Both the position numbers and the translations under genes were made by a program. The notes under the pieces are model-generated. The model was not told the DNA's origin, searched no databases, and saw only the letters and a list, made by a program, of their open reading frames with translations. This document shows, one piece after another, positions 15,166 through 24,636 of a stretch of 27,883 bases of DNA (its first letter is position 1; the number at the start of each line of letters is the position of its first letter). The stretch comes from an uncultured Bacteroidota bacterium (lineage in GTDB: Bacteria; Bacteroidota; Bacteroidia; NS11-12g; UBA955): positions 1 through 27,883 of the forward strand of contig CAJBKH010000045.1 in assembly GCA_903953615.1 (NCBI GenBank), in the 5' to 3' direction.

Positions 15166-18100
15166 TTGAGAACTAAAACCATTGTCATATTGCTGTTGCT
15201 TTCCGCGGTTTGCTTTAATAGCAGCATGGCACAGGTGCGTTTTACCGAAAACAAAGGACAATGGCCAAGTCACATTAAATTTAAGTCGGACCTCAGTGGC
15301 GCGAAATTATTTTTCACCGAAGGGGCCATGACCTACCTCTTTTATGATGGTGAACAAATTGAACATGCCCAACATTTACAAGATTTTAAAACACCATTAA
15401 ACCTGCATGGTATCAGAATCGATTTTGTAGGTTATAATGCGAATGCGGTATACGCTGGGCAGAACGCCTATGCAGATTACGCCAATTATTTTATTGGTAA
15501 TAATCCTTCCACTTGGCAAGGCCATGTGCAGCACTTTCGCAAAGTATTTGTGACAGATATTTATCCCAACATCGATTTTGAAATTTTCGAAAACAATGGT
15601 AGCATCAAATATAATTTTATTGTTAAACCAGGAGGCAATGCTAGTCTAATTAAATTAAAATACACTGGTGCCGACAGTCTCTATATCAAAAATGGCAATC
15701 TAGAAATTGTTAATTCTATCAACAAGGTCACAGAATTAAAACCTTTAGTTTATCAAGGGACAGAAGAGAATAATACTGTCATCAGCTCTAGTTACTTTTT
15801 GAAAGATAATATCTTGTCTTTTAATTTAAGTTCGAAATTCAATACCAAAAAAAATCTTATCATCGATCCTGCGCTCGTCTTTTCAACTTTTAGCGGTTCG
15901 TTTGCCGATAACTTTGGATATACTGCAACCTACGACGATTTCGGTCATGCCTACAGTGGTGGTACCGTTTTCGATGTTGGATTTCCAACCACAACTGGTG
16001 CTTTTCAAATGGCGTTTGCAGGTGGCGAAATAGAGGACATTGATATTGGCTATATAGACCGCGACTGTGGTATTTTAAAGTATGCTAAGGATGGGAAGAG
16101 TTTGTTGTATGCCACCTATTTAGGCGGAAGCTTAAGCAACGATCAGCCACACAGCATGATTGTGAATAGCAAAGGCGATCTAGTGGTGATGGGCTCTACC
16201 AAATCGCCCGATTTCCCTATTGGAAATAAACCTACATTTGATAATTCACACAATGGTAATGCCGATATTTTTATAGCTGTTTTATCTGAGGATGGTAGCT
16301 CACTCTTAAATGCCACTTATGTAGGCGGTGTTGGTCAAGATGGCTTAAATGGCGACCGTGCATCGAGTAGCACAACCCCATTGCTTTATAATTATGCCGA
16401 TGATTTTAGAGGCGAAGTGATACTCGATTCATTCGATAATATTTATGTCGCCTCGAGCACTAACTCAGGTAATTTTCCCACCATCAACGCTTTTGATGGT
16501 AGTTACAATGGCGGTCAAGAAGGTTGTGTTTTTAAATTAAAACCGGATTGCAGTGTTATGCTTTTTAGTAGTTATGCAGGCGGTATAAAAGATGAAGCAG
16601 CCTATGGCCTCGACCTAGGCATTGAGAATGATTTGTATGTCACGGGCGGTACAACTTCAAGCAGTTTTAATTATGGTGTTAGTGGGTCAAGTGCTAATAA
16701 TTTTGGTGGCAGAGCAGATGGCTTTTTAATTCGCATGCATAAAAATACTGGCGACCTTCTAGCAGCAACCATGTTGGGGACTGCGGCCTATGATCAATCT
16801 TATTTTGTAAAAACAGATAAGTATGGTAAGCCCTTTGTATACGGACAATCGGAAGGTAACAGTGTTGTTTCTGCCAATGTCTATTCAAATGCAGGGTCCA
16901 AACAATTTATTGCAAAGTTTAATAGAACGCTATCAGCAATAGAACTCCAAACCATTTTTGGCGCATCTGGTAAAAGCATGCCAGATATTTCGCCTACCGC
17001 TTTTTTAGTAGATGAATGCGAGCGCATTTTTATTTCTGGTTGGGGTGGATTCAGTTTAGGAGGCTTCTCAGGGGCGGGTACCTTAAAAATGCCGCTAACT
17101 TCTAATGCCATTCAAAAAACTACCGACGGTCAGGATTTTTATTTGGCAGTTTTTAGTAAAAATTTAAGAGAGTTATTGTTTGCCACCTATTTTGGTGGTA
17201 TCGGTACTATCAATACTTCATCAGCAGAACATGTCGATGGCGGTACTAGCCGTTTTGATAAAAAAGGCATCATCTACCAATCGGTATGTGGTGGCTGTAA
17301 ACGTCAAAGTTTATTCCCAACCACACCCGGGGCTTGGAGCAGAACAAATAATTCTGATAATTGTAATAATGCCTTATTCAAAATTGATTTTGAAAATTTG
17401 AATCGAAAACCTGTGGCAATGGATTCTTTGTATGCTATTACAGTTACTGATACCCTCGATTTTGATGTGGTGGTATCTGATCCTGATTTTGATGATTCAT
17501 TAATTGTCCGGTTAAGTGGTACACCATTTACCGATCCTAAGTTTCCTAAGCCTTTACCAACAATTCAATCGTTTTCAAAGGATCCCAATTCAAATAAATT
17601 AACGGCCAAAATTCATTGGGAGGCTGGCTGTCAGCATGCAAGTTTGGATACTATCAAATTATATGTTCATGTATACGACCGAGGTTGCCCAACACAAGAC
17701 AGTAACAAAGCATTGATAAAAATTGTGGTTAAAGACATTCCCTTAACACTAACACCAGAATCTTTCTGTTTGAATTTTAAAGAGGATGGCAGTTTGAAAT
17801 TAACTTGGAAAGCCTTCACAAAAAATAAATATTTCAAACATGTGATTCTTTACAGAAGAAGTCCGAACGGCACCGACAAGGCCTTGGATACCATTAAGAA
17901 TAGCGATGCAGGCGTCTTTTTAGATAAAGTGGCGCTCGATCCCAAAGCCAATAATTATACGTACTACATGGTGGGTGTTAATATTTGTGATAAGCGCTAT
18001 GACCAAGGGGTTACCATTAGTACCTTGAAAGAATTCAATATTCCAATTGATTCTACCTATTTAAACTATGCCACGGTTATTGACAATAGCAAAGTGAAAA

Positions 18101-18888
18101 TTAGTTGGTTCACTAGTAAGGAAGAGGATTTTGGTAGCTATGATGTTTTCAAAACAGAGAACAGGAATGATATTTCTTTAGGGTATAGAAAAATACATAC
18201 CACTTCTTCACTAAATGATACAAATTTTGTTGATGAAGATGTGATTGTAAGTGATAAAAGTTATTGCTATAAAATTGGCGTGAATGATAAGTGCGGACAT
18301 GTGAGCAAGCCAAGCAACGAAGCCTGTAACATTGTATTAAAGGGCGATGTTGGTCATTTGTATTTCGATTTGGATTGGAATCCTTACCGATATTGGATAG
18401 GAGGGGTGAATAGTTATGAGCTGGTGAGAAAAGTTGATACGGGCACCTTACGTTTTTTAACCAATACGGGTCTTAATAGAAATTACAGGGATCCTAATTT
18501 AGACTTGTGGTGGGGCGCTTATTTCTATCAAGTTAGAGCTTTCGAAGGAACCAATGCCAATGGAGAAGGCTACAATGCCATCAGCGAATCGAATACCATA
18601 CGTTTAATACAGCCACCAATGGTTTTTGTACCGAATGCATTTTCGCCCAACGACGATGCCAATAATGATGTTTGGGGTGTATCACATGCTTTCGTCAGGG
18701 TGTATGATTTGAAAGTTTTCAACAGGTGGGGTCAAAAAGTTTGGGAAAATGATTTCAAAGGCACCCAATGGGATGGCAAGGTAAATGGAGCAATTGCGGG
18801 CAACGATGTCTATGTTTGGATAATTACTTACAAAGGATGGGACAATAAGTTCTACACCCAAAAAGGCACCGTTACGGTTATGCAATAA
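15166..18888 (+). CDS. Giant secreted SBBP/beta-propeller protein with T9SS type B sorting domain
   Basis: A 1240-residue surface protein. It starts with TTG; a TGA one codon upstream in frame rules out any longer form. Residues 1-23 are a signal peptide ending SSMAQ. The next roughly 225 residues (FTENKGQWPSHIKFK, YANYFIGNNPSTWQGHV, VYPNIDFE-like and VKPGGNASLIKLKYTGAD) match the conserved N-terminal domain that precedes SBBP repeats (DUF7948 type). About 250-750 holds SBBP-type propeller repeats (TYLGGSLSNDQ, TYVGGVGQDG, SYAGGIKDEA, TYFGGIG). About 870-1140 holds FN3-like domains, and about 1152-1240 is a type B sorting domain (FVPNAFSPNDDANNDVWGV, VFNRWGQKVWE, QWDG, DVYVW, GTVTVMQ). Such proteins are probably adhesins or scaffolds; no ligand can be inferred. 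The next gene starts 39 bases downstream. Confidence 0.92.
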   Translation: MRTKTIVILLLLSAVCFNSSMAQVRFTENKGQWPSHIKFKSDLSGAKLFFTEGAMTYLFYDGEQIEHAQHLQDFKTPLNLHGIRIDFVGYNANAVYAGQNAYADYANYFIGNNPSTWQGHVQHFRKVFVTDIYPNIDFEIFENNGSIKYNFIVKPGGNASLIKLKYTGADSLYIKNGNLEIVNSINKVTELKPLVYQGTEENNTVISSSYFLKDNILSFNLSSKFNTKKNLIIDPALVFSTFSGSFADNFGYTATYDDFGHAYSGGTVFDVGFPTTTGAFQMAFAGGEIEDIDIGYIDRDCGILKYAKDGKSLLYATYLGGSLSNDQPHSMIVNSKGDLVVMGSTKSPDFPIGNKPTFDNSHNGNADIFIAVLSEDGSSLLNATYVGGVGQDGLNGDRASSSTTPLLYNYADDFRGEVILDSFDNIYVASSTNSGNFPTINAFDGSYNGGQEGCVFKLKPDCSVMLFSSYAGGIKDEAAYGLDLGIENDLYVTGGTTSSSFNYGVSGSSANNFGGRADGFLIRMHKNTGDLLAATMLGTAAYDQSYFVKTDKYGKPFVYGQSEGNSVVSANVYSNAGSKQFIAKFNRTLSAIELQTIFGASGKSMPDISPTAFLVDECERIFISGWGGFSLGGFSGAGTLKMPLTSNAIQKTTDGQDFYLAVFSKNLRELLFATYFGGIGTINTSSAEHVDGGTSRFDKKGIIYQSVCGGCKRQSLFPTTPGAWSRTNNSDNCNNALFKIDFENLNRKPVAMDSLYAITVTDTLDFDVVVSDPDFDDSLIVRLSGTPFTDPKFPKPLPTIQSFSKDPNSNKLTAKIHWEAGCQHASLDTIKLYVHVYDRGCPTQDSNKALIKIVVKDIPLTLTPESFCLNFKEDGSLKLTWKAFTKNKYFKHVILYRRSPNGTDKALDTIKNSDAGVFLDKVALDPKANNYTYYMVGVNICDKRYDQGVTISTLKEFNIPIDSTYLNYATVIDNSKVKISWFTSKEEDFGSYDVFKTENRNDISLGYRKIHTTSSLNDTNFVDEDVIVSDKSYCYKIGVNDKCGHVSKPSNEACNIVLKGDVGHLYFDLDWNPYRYWIGGVNSYELVRKVDTGTLRFLTNTGLNRNYRDPNLDLWWGAYFYQVRAFEGTNANGEGYNAISESNTIRLIQPPMVFVPNAFSPNDDANNDVWGVSHAFVRVYDLKVFNRWGQKVWENDFKGTQWDGKVNGAIAGNDVYVWIITYKGWDNKFYTQKGTVTVMQ

Positions 18889-18896
18889 TTTTCAGT

Positions 18897-18922
18897 ATAA
18901 TTGTAGTTCTATTTACAATTAT
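18897..18922. repeat. 9-bp inverted repeat just before the 18928 gene
   Basis: ATAATTGTA (18897-18905) is the exact reverse complement of TACAATTAT (18914-18922), with an 8-base spacer. It lies 5 bases before the ATG at 18928. It may be an operator, a leader hairpin controlling translation of the downstream gene, or a weak A/T terminator of the upstream gene; there is no strong T-run after it. Confidence 0.4.
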
Positions 18923-18927
18923 TTAAC

Positions 18928-19830
18928 ATGAAAAAAAGCCTACTTATTTTATTTGCACTCGTTCAGATTTCTGTCTACGGACAATTGGAATACACCTTCG
19001 TTAAATCGACTGGTACCTATACCGAACTAGTAAGTCCTACCGTTCTTCCGGGCGCTTGGACACAGACTTTCAAAACCAAACTACCTTTTTCGTTTACGTA
19101 TTTTAGTAAAACTTTTGATAGCTTGAAAGTGATTCCTAATACAATTTCATTTACAGCTGCCAAGGATGATATTATTTCGATGGGTCAAGAGTATTATTAT
19201 GATATCAATAATTTAAAACCAGCGGCCTCTGAAGTTTCTTATGCGATTACAGGCACTAGTCCTAACAGAATAGTGAAGGTTCAATTTAAAAATTTGGAAG
19301 TTGTTCCAATCGACCCAGCCGAAAGTTATAGTGTTAATGGACAAATTTGGCTGTACGAAACGAGCAATAAAATTGAATTCCACTTCGGTGCTTCAAATAT
19401 TACAGATCTTAATTTTACTGAATATTATTTTGGCTTCAGAGATTCTGATGGCTCACCTTATTTAGCCATTTCAGGATCTGCAGCAACACCATCGCTCATA
19501 AAGGTGGTAAATGTTGCAACCTTTAAAGGCATTTCTTCACAGCCAAGCAATGGCACCATTTATACTTTTGCGCCTTATGTGGCACCGAGTAGTTTGAATG
19601 GCCTCATAAAACCATATCAATTTGCGAACACAAAAGAAGGATTTAAAATTTTATCAAACGAGAAAGTTGAATTTCAGATATCCAATTTGATTGGTGAAAA
19701 CATACACACTCAAAATGTTGAAGGCAATGAAATATTTTCATTTAATACATCCCATTTGTCAAAGGGAATGTATCTAGTAGCAATCGTTTCAAATAATCAA
19801 ACATTTTTCGAAAAAATAATTGTACAATAA
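18928..19830 (+). CDS. Secreted protein with T9SS type A sorting domain
   Basis: A 300-residue protein with signal peptide MKKSLLILFALVQISVYG. The mature part (YTFVKSTGTYTELVSPT, then a segment LPFSFTYFSKTFDSLKVIPN and KIEFHFGASN) resembles a beta-sandwich region seen at the start of many Bacteroidota cargo proteins, where it occurs with 'initially flat' strands describing a surface domain; I cannot give it a function. The C-terminal 65 residues form a type A sorting domain: FKILSNEKVEFQISNLIGE, then LSKGMYLVAIVSNN and FEKIIVQ. The usual YPNP beginning is missing, so the domain is slightly divergent. It follows the SBBP gene by 39 bases with an inverted repeat between, and is followed by an A/T hairpin with a T-run, so it may end a two-gene transcript. 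Confidence 0.85.
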   Translation: MKKSLLILFALVQISVYGQLEYTFVKSTGTYTELVSPTVLPGAWTQTFKTKLPFSFTYFSKTFDSLKVIPNTISFTAAKDDIISMGQEYYYDINNLKPAASEVSYAITGTSPNRIVKVQFKNLEVVPIDPAESYSVNGQIWLYETSNKIEFHFGASNITDLNFTEYYFGFRDSDGSPYLAISGSAATPSLIKVVNVATFKGISSQPSNGTIYTFAPYVAPSSLNGLIKPYQFANTKEGFKILSNEKVEFQISNLIGENIHTQNVEGNEIFSFNTSHLSKGMYLVAIVSNNQTFFEKIIVQ

Positions 19831-19840
19831 TTATTTTTTT
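19811..19840 (+). terminator. A/T-only hairpin with T-run at the end of the 18928 gene
   Basis: AAAAAATAATT (19811-19821) pairs exactly with AATTATTTTTT (19829-19839), 7-base loop, 11-bp stem of only A-T pairs, with the T-run reaching 19840. It covers the last codons and stop of the gene. It is symmetric, so it could also act on the minus strand, although no minus-strand gene lies upstream of it. Stem stability is low, so it may be a weak terminator. Confidence 0.4.
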
Positions 19841-19967
19841 GTATCATCTAGGTCAAAATAAATACAATAATCATTTTCCTGATATTAAGCAAATTATAAA
19901 TTTATATAGAATAGTTCTAAATTAAATTTATGTGAATAAAAATTTTTAACATTGAAATATTCATTGA

Positions 19968-19975
19968 TATATTTG
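19968..19975 (+). promoter_or_regulatory. -7 promoter box of the act operon
   Basis: TATATTTG is an exact match to the Bacteroidota -7 consensus, in an AT-rich gap of 210 bases. A T-rich stretch lies at the -33 distance (19943-19947) but no clean TTG. The box ends 65 bases before the actA ATG, giving a leader of about 60 bases. This is the only good promoter seen for the whole act operon. Confidence 0.5.
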
Positions 19976-20040
19976 CGGTCTCATTAGAATTGTCATTTTT
20001 CAGTCATAAACTCATGGTTAGAAACCGAAATAATTATCAC

Positions 20041-21357
20041 ATGCAAGTAAAATCACTATTAGTAGCCTTTTTACTTTTTCTCAGTTTAAATTTGTTTGCC
20101 CAGCCATCTGGTAAACCGCTCTCTGTAGAAGGAGCTAAAGGTGAATCATTATTCAAACTCAATTGCGCATCATGCCACGCCATGAATGTCAAATTGGTTG
20201 GACCTGCATTGCAGGATGTTCATCAGCGCAGAAGCGAAGAATGGTTGTTAAAATGGATTAAGAATAACGAAAAATTAAGAGCAAGTGGCGACAAAGATGC
20301 CATTGCCGTTTACAACGAAAACGGAAAAGCAGCAATGAACGTATTTGAAAATCTAAGCGATGATCAAATCAAATCCATCATTACTTACTTTAAAGATTGG
20401 ACCCCAGCAGCGAAAGTAGCTGTTGTTGTTGATCCTGCAGCCGCTGATCAAGGTTTCTTTAGCGATAATACATTGTATATCCTTTTATTCTTAATTGTGA
20501 TTTTAACAGTTGTATTGTTGATTTTAAGAAGAACCAAAAATCAATTGCAAACGACTTTAAACGATGTAGAAGGTATAACTGAAACAGAAGTTACTGAGCC
20601 AACTGCATCACAATCTAAGTTGGCAGCTTTCAAAAAGAAAAGCAATCCAACCATTGTCAAATTATTGGTAGGTACTGTCATTGCGCTATGTTTAGCAGTA
20701 TACGGTTATAATTTTGGTGCAACTGAAATTGCAGTTCAACAAGGTTATGCACCAGAGCAACCAATCAAATTCTCACACAAAATTCACGCAGGTGATTATA
20801 AAATGGATTGTAAATATTGCCATACCACTGTTGAAAAATCAAAACAAGCAAGCGTTCCATCTGTGAATACTTGTATGAATTGTCATAAAGGTGTTCAATT
20901 GAGAGAAAGATACGACGGTGAAATTTCTCCAGAAATTAAAAAGATTTATGCTGCGATGGATTACGATCCAGATAAACCAAACGGTCAACAATTTGGTCCT
21001 AATCCAAAACCAATTAAATGGATTCGCGTTCACAATTTACCGGATCACGCTTTCTTTAACCACAGTATGCACGTAAAAGGTGTTGGCTTAACTTGCCAAA
21101 CTTGTCACGGTCCTGTGCAAGCAATGCCAGTAATTCAACAATATGCAACTTTGCAAATGGGCTGGTGTATCAATTGCCACAGAGAAAGAAACATTGACGT
21201 AGAAAACAACCCATACTACGAAAAATTACACGAAAAAATCAAAGCGGATAAGAATAACAAAAATTCTAACTATAGCAAATATTACACAAAAGATGGCAAA
21301 ATCAATGTAACAGCGGCTCAAAACGGAGCGTTGGAATGTTCAAAATGTCACTATTAA
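20041..21357 (+). CDS. actA: Alternative complex III subunit ActA, multiheme cytochrome c
   Basis: A 438-residue membrane cytochrome. The frame extends to a TTG at 19990 and an ATG at 20014, but the ATG at 20041 starts the signal peptide (MQVKSLLVAFLLFLSLNLFA), so it is chosen. Six CxxCH sites are visible: one in an N-terminal class I cytochrome domain (42-46, CASCH, likely axial Met at 99), then after two membrane helices (144-163 and 205-224) five in a c7/c3-like domain (257-261, 278-282, 352-356, 376-380 and 433-437). Both heme domains should be periplasmic, with a cytoplasmic linker at 165-203. ActA takes electrons from the iron-sulphur subunit and passes them toward cytochrome c or the oxidase. 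First gene of the act operon, 35 bases before actB. Confidence 0.93.
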   Translation: MQVKSLLVAFLLFLSLNLFAQPSGKPLSVEGAKGESLFKLNCASCHAMNVKLVGPALQDVHQRRSEEWLLKWIKNNEKLRASGDKDAIAVYNENGKAAMNVFENLSDDQIKSIITYFKDWTPAAKVAVVVDPAAADQGFFSDNTLYILLFLIVILTVVLLILRRTKNQLQTTLNDVEGITETEVTEPTASQSKLAAFKKKSNPTIVKLLVGTVIALCLAVYGYNFGATEIAVQQGYAPEQPIKFSHKIHAGDYKMDCKYCHTTVEKSKQASVPSVNTCMNCHKGVQLRERYDGEISPEIKKIYAAMDYDPDKPNGQQFGPNPKPIKWIRVHNLPDHAFFNHSMHVKGVGLTCQTCHGPVQAMPVIQQYATLQMGWCINCHRERNIDVENNPYYEKLHEKIKADKNNKNSNYSKYYTKDGKINVTAAQNGALECSKCHY

Positions 21358-21392
21358 TTTAATTTTATAAAATCACTAGGCTAACAATAAAA

Positions 21393-24300
21393 ATGGCGAA
21401 TAAACAAACATACTGGAAAGGCGAAGAGGAATTATTAAGAACCAAAGATTTTTTGGCTTCTCAAAAGAATGAATTTCATGAAGCGCTTCCTTTAGATGAA
21501 GTATTAAGTGAAAATAACTTAGGCTTAAGTGCTAACAGAAGAGATTTTCTTAAATTCTTTGGATTTAGTATCGCAGCTGTATCATTGGCTGCTTGTAATA
21601 AAACACCCATCAGAAATGTAGTTCCTTACTTGGTTAAACCAGAAGAAATTACCCCAGGTGTTGCTAACTATTACAATTCAACTTGCGGTGCTTGTAGCGC
21701 TGCTTGTGGTGTTACTGTAAAAACCAGAGAAGGTCGTCCGATTAAAGTAGATGGCAATATCAACTCACCAGTTTCTGGTGGTGGATTGTGCTCTACTGGT
21801 CAGGCTTCTCTTTTAAGTTTATATGATACTGAAAGACTTGCGGGTCCTCAAAATGTAAAAGATAAAACCGCTTCATTAGTTGAGTGGTCTGCAATCGATG
21901 CTGATATTACCAAACAATTAACAGCTATCAATGCTTCAGGTGGTAGAATCGCTATCGTTAGTGGTACTTTGCATAGTCCTTCTACTTTAGGTGTTATCTC
22001 TGACTTTACCGCAAAATATACCAATACCAAACATATTACTTATGATACAATTGGTTATGGTGGTATTTTATCTGCTAACTTAAGTTCATTTGGCAAACAA
22101 GTATTGCCTTCATACAATTTTGATAAAGCCAATGTGGTAGTAAGTTTCGGTGCCGATTTCTTAGGTACTTGGATTTCTCCAGTTGAATTTACCAAAGCTT
22201 GGGCGTCTAGAAGAAAAGTAGATGGCTTAAACAAAGAATCAAAAATCATTAAAACCATTCAATTCGAAAGTAACCTTTCATTAACTGGTTCTAATGCCGA
22301 TTACCGTTTTCCAATGAAATCTTCAATGGAAGCGATATACGTTACTGCATTGTACAATGCCATTGCTCAAAAAGCAGGTGTTGCACAAATGCCAATGGTT
22401 AAAACTGGCGAATTAGCTGGTAGTGCCATCAAACAATCTGCTGAAGCATTGTGGAACGAAAAAGGCGCAGGTCTTGTTGTTTCAGGTTCAAATGATGCAC
22501 GTGTTCAAACTGTCATCAACGGTATTAACTTATTGTTGAACAACTATGGTACAACCATCGATTTAGATAACCATTCAAATCAGTACAAAGGCATTGATGC
22601 AGATTTTGCACAATTTGCTACAGATTTAAGCAACGGTAACTATAAAGCAGTTATTTTCTATAACACCAATCCGCTTTACAATTCACCAATGGCCGATATG
22701 ATCTCTGCAGGTATTAAGAAAGCAGCCCTATCAATTTCATTTGCAACTACTGCAGATGAAACTGCTATTGCGTGTCAATACATTGCCCCAGATAGTCACT
22801 ATCTAGAATCTTGGAACGATGCTGAACCAAAAGCTGGCTTATTCCAATTAACCCAACCAACCATTTCACCAGTATTCAAAACCCGTCAAGCACAAGAGTC
22901 TTTATTGACTTGGGCAGGTTTAGCGACTAAGCCATTGGTTGATCCATTTGCAAACAAAACCATCTTAGCACAAAAAGCTGAAGCTTCAATTTATTATTTA
23001 TACATTAAAAATAAATGGGCTGCAATGGGCATCAACAGCGATGCTACATTCAACAAAGCGTTACATGATGGTGTTCATAAATTAGATGCTAAAGTTGCTA
23101 CAACGCCTGCATTCTCTGCTAACTTAAGTGCAGTAGCTGCAGAGCTTGATAAAATGACCATCAATGCTAACGCAATTGATTTGGTATTGTATCAAAATGT
23201 GGCCATTAAAGATGGTAGCTTAAGCAACAATCCTTGGTTACAAGAAACACCAGATCCTATCAGCAAAGTAACATGGGACAATTATGTTTCATTGCCTAAA
23301 GCATTGGCTGAAAAAGAAAAAATTGCCAACGGCGATTTAGTAGATGTAACTGTAGGTTCAAAAAGTATCAAAGGTTTACCTGTCTTCATACAACCGGGTC
23401 AAAGTAACATGACTGTAGGTCTTGCTTTAGGTTATGGCAGAAAAGGTAAAATTGGAGAGAAAGGTGAATTCGAAGCCATCGGTAAAAATGCATTCCCTTT
23501 TGTTACCTATTCAAATGGTAACTTTAACTATGTAACCAACGGTGTTAAAATCACCAAAGCTGAAGGTAATTATGAATTGGCTCAAACCCAAACACACTTC
23601 TCAATCGAGGGTAGAGATTTGGTAAGAGAAACGACTTTCAACGAAATAAAAGAGAATCCAAAAGCTGGTAACGATAAAATGGCGCCACATCTTTACACCC
23701 TTTGGGAAACCAAAGATTACAAAAAAGATGGTGCTCCTAATCACCACTGGGCCATGTCTATCGACTTGAATACTTGTACTGGTTGCAGTGCTTGTGTTGT
23801 AAGTTGTAACATCGAAAACAACGTACCAGTAGTTGGTAGAGCTGAGGTAAGAAAAAGAAGAGAAATGCATTGGATGCGTATCGACCGTTACTTCTCTTTC
23901 AGCAACGTTAATAAAATCAATTACGAAGCCGACTTGTTCCTTAAAAAGGATTACGAAGGTGATAGAATAACCAAAGAAAAAGGGTTAGAAGCCATTGACG
24001 CAATCGAAAGTAAAAAAGCTGATAAAGCCAATTACGACCATTGGGAAAATGTACAAGTGGTGCACCAACCGATGATGTGTCAGCATTGCGGTCAAGCGCC
24101 ATGCGAAACAGTTTGTCCAGTATTGGCAACTACGCATAGCACCGAAGGTTTAAATCAAATGACTTATAACCGTTGTATTGGCACTAAATATTGTGCAAAC
24201 AACTGCCCTTATAAAGTAAGAAGATTTAACTGGTTCAGATACAATGACAACGACCAATTCGATTTCCATTTCAACAACGATTTAGGTAAAATGGTGATCA

Positions 24301-24611
24301 ATCCTGATGTTACGGTTCGTACTAGAGGGGTAATGGAAAAATGTAGCATGTGTGTTCAAAGCATACAAGCTGTTAAAGTAAAAGCAAAACGCGAACGCAG
24401 AAAAATCAATGATGGCGAAGTTAAAACCGCTTGTCAAAGAGCATGTCCTGCTGGCGCAATTGTTTTTGGTGATGTGAACGATCAAAACAGCGAGATCCAC
24501 AAATTGTTTATGAACGAACGCTCATACAGAGTTTTAGAGGAATTGAATACCCAAACTGCTGTTAAATATTTAGTGAAAGTAAGAGATACCGAAACCGCAA
24601 AAAAAGCATAA
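21393..24611 (+). CDS. actB: Alternative complex III subunit ActB, molybdopterin-like plus iron-sulphur protein
   Basis: A 1072-residue fused subunit. A long N-terminus leads to a twin-arginine motif NRRDFLKFF (Arg49, Arg50) and hydrophobic stretch ending in lipobox LAAC (Cys68), so it is probably exported folded by Tat and lipid-anchored on the periplasmic side. Residues about 90-750 are a molybdopterin-oxidoreductase-like half that, in known ActB, binds no molybdenum; a CGACSAACG motif is at about 97. The C-terminal half is a ferredoxin-like module with cysteine groups at about 794 (CTGCSACVVSC), 895 (CQHCGQAPCETVC), 927 (CIGTKYCANNC), and 984/1014 (CSMC and CQRACP), enough for four iron-sulphur clusters, as in the published complex (three 4Fe-4S and one 3Fe-4S). 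It moves electrons from menaquinol, oxidised at the membrane, to ActA. Confidence 0.95.
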   Translation: MANKQTYWKGEEELLRTKDFLASQKNEFHEALPLDEVLSENNLGLSANRRDFLKFFGFSIAAVSLAACNKTPIRNVVPYLVKPEEITPGVANYYNSTCGACSAACGVTVKTREGRPIKVDGNINSPVSGGGLCSTGQASLLSLYDTERLAGPQNVKDKTASLVEWSAIDADITKQLTAINASGGRIAIVSGTLHSPSTLGVISDFTAKYTNTKHITYDTIGYGGILSANLSSFGKQVLPSYNFDKANVVVSFGADFLGTWISPVEFTKAWASRRKVDGLNKESKIIKTIQFESNLSLTGSNADYRFPMKSSMEAIYVTALYNAIAQKAGVAQMPMVKTGELAGSAIKQSAEALWNEKGAGLVVSGSNDARVQTVINGINLLLNNYGTTIDLDNHSNQYKGIDADFAQFATDLSNGNYKAVIFYNTNPLYNSPMADMISAGIKKAALSISFATTADETAIACQYIAPDSHYLESWNDAEPKAGLFQLTQPTISPVFKTRQAQESLLTWAGLATKPLVDPFANKTILAQKAEASIYYLYIKNKWAAMGINSDATFNKALHDGVHKLDAKVATTPAFSANLSAVAAELDKMTINANAIDLVLYQNVAIKDGSLSNNPWLQETPDPISKVTWDNYVSLPKALAEKEKIANGDLVDVTVGSKSIKGLPVFIQPGQSNMTVGLALGYGRKGKIGEKGEFEAIGKNAFPFVTYSNGNFNYVTNGVKITKAEGNYELAQTQTHFSIEGRDLVRETTFNEIKENPKAGNDKMAPHLYTLWETKDYKKDGAPNHHWAMSIDLNTCTGCSACVVSCNIENNVPVVGRAEVRKRREMHWMRIDRYFSFSNVNKINYEADLFLKKDYEGDRITKEKGLEAIDAIESKKADKANYDHWENVQVVHQPMMCQHCGQAPCETVCPVLATTHSTEGLNQMTYNRCIGTKYCANNCPYKVRRFNWFRYNDNDQFDFHFNNDLGKMVINPDVTVRTRGVMEKCSMCVQSIQAVKVKAKRERRKINDGEVKTACQRACPAGAIVFGDVNDQNSEIHKLFMNERSYRVLEELNTQTAVKYLVKVRDTETAKKA

Positions 24612-24636
24612 TAACTTAAAAAATAATTAATCAATA

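Noticed and set aside
19990..20040. Longer N-terminus for ActA from TTG 19990 or ATG 20014
   Set aside because: Adds a polar and basic extension before a normal signal peptide; the ATG at 20041 is the more natural start.
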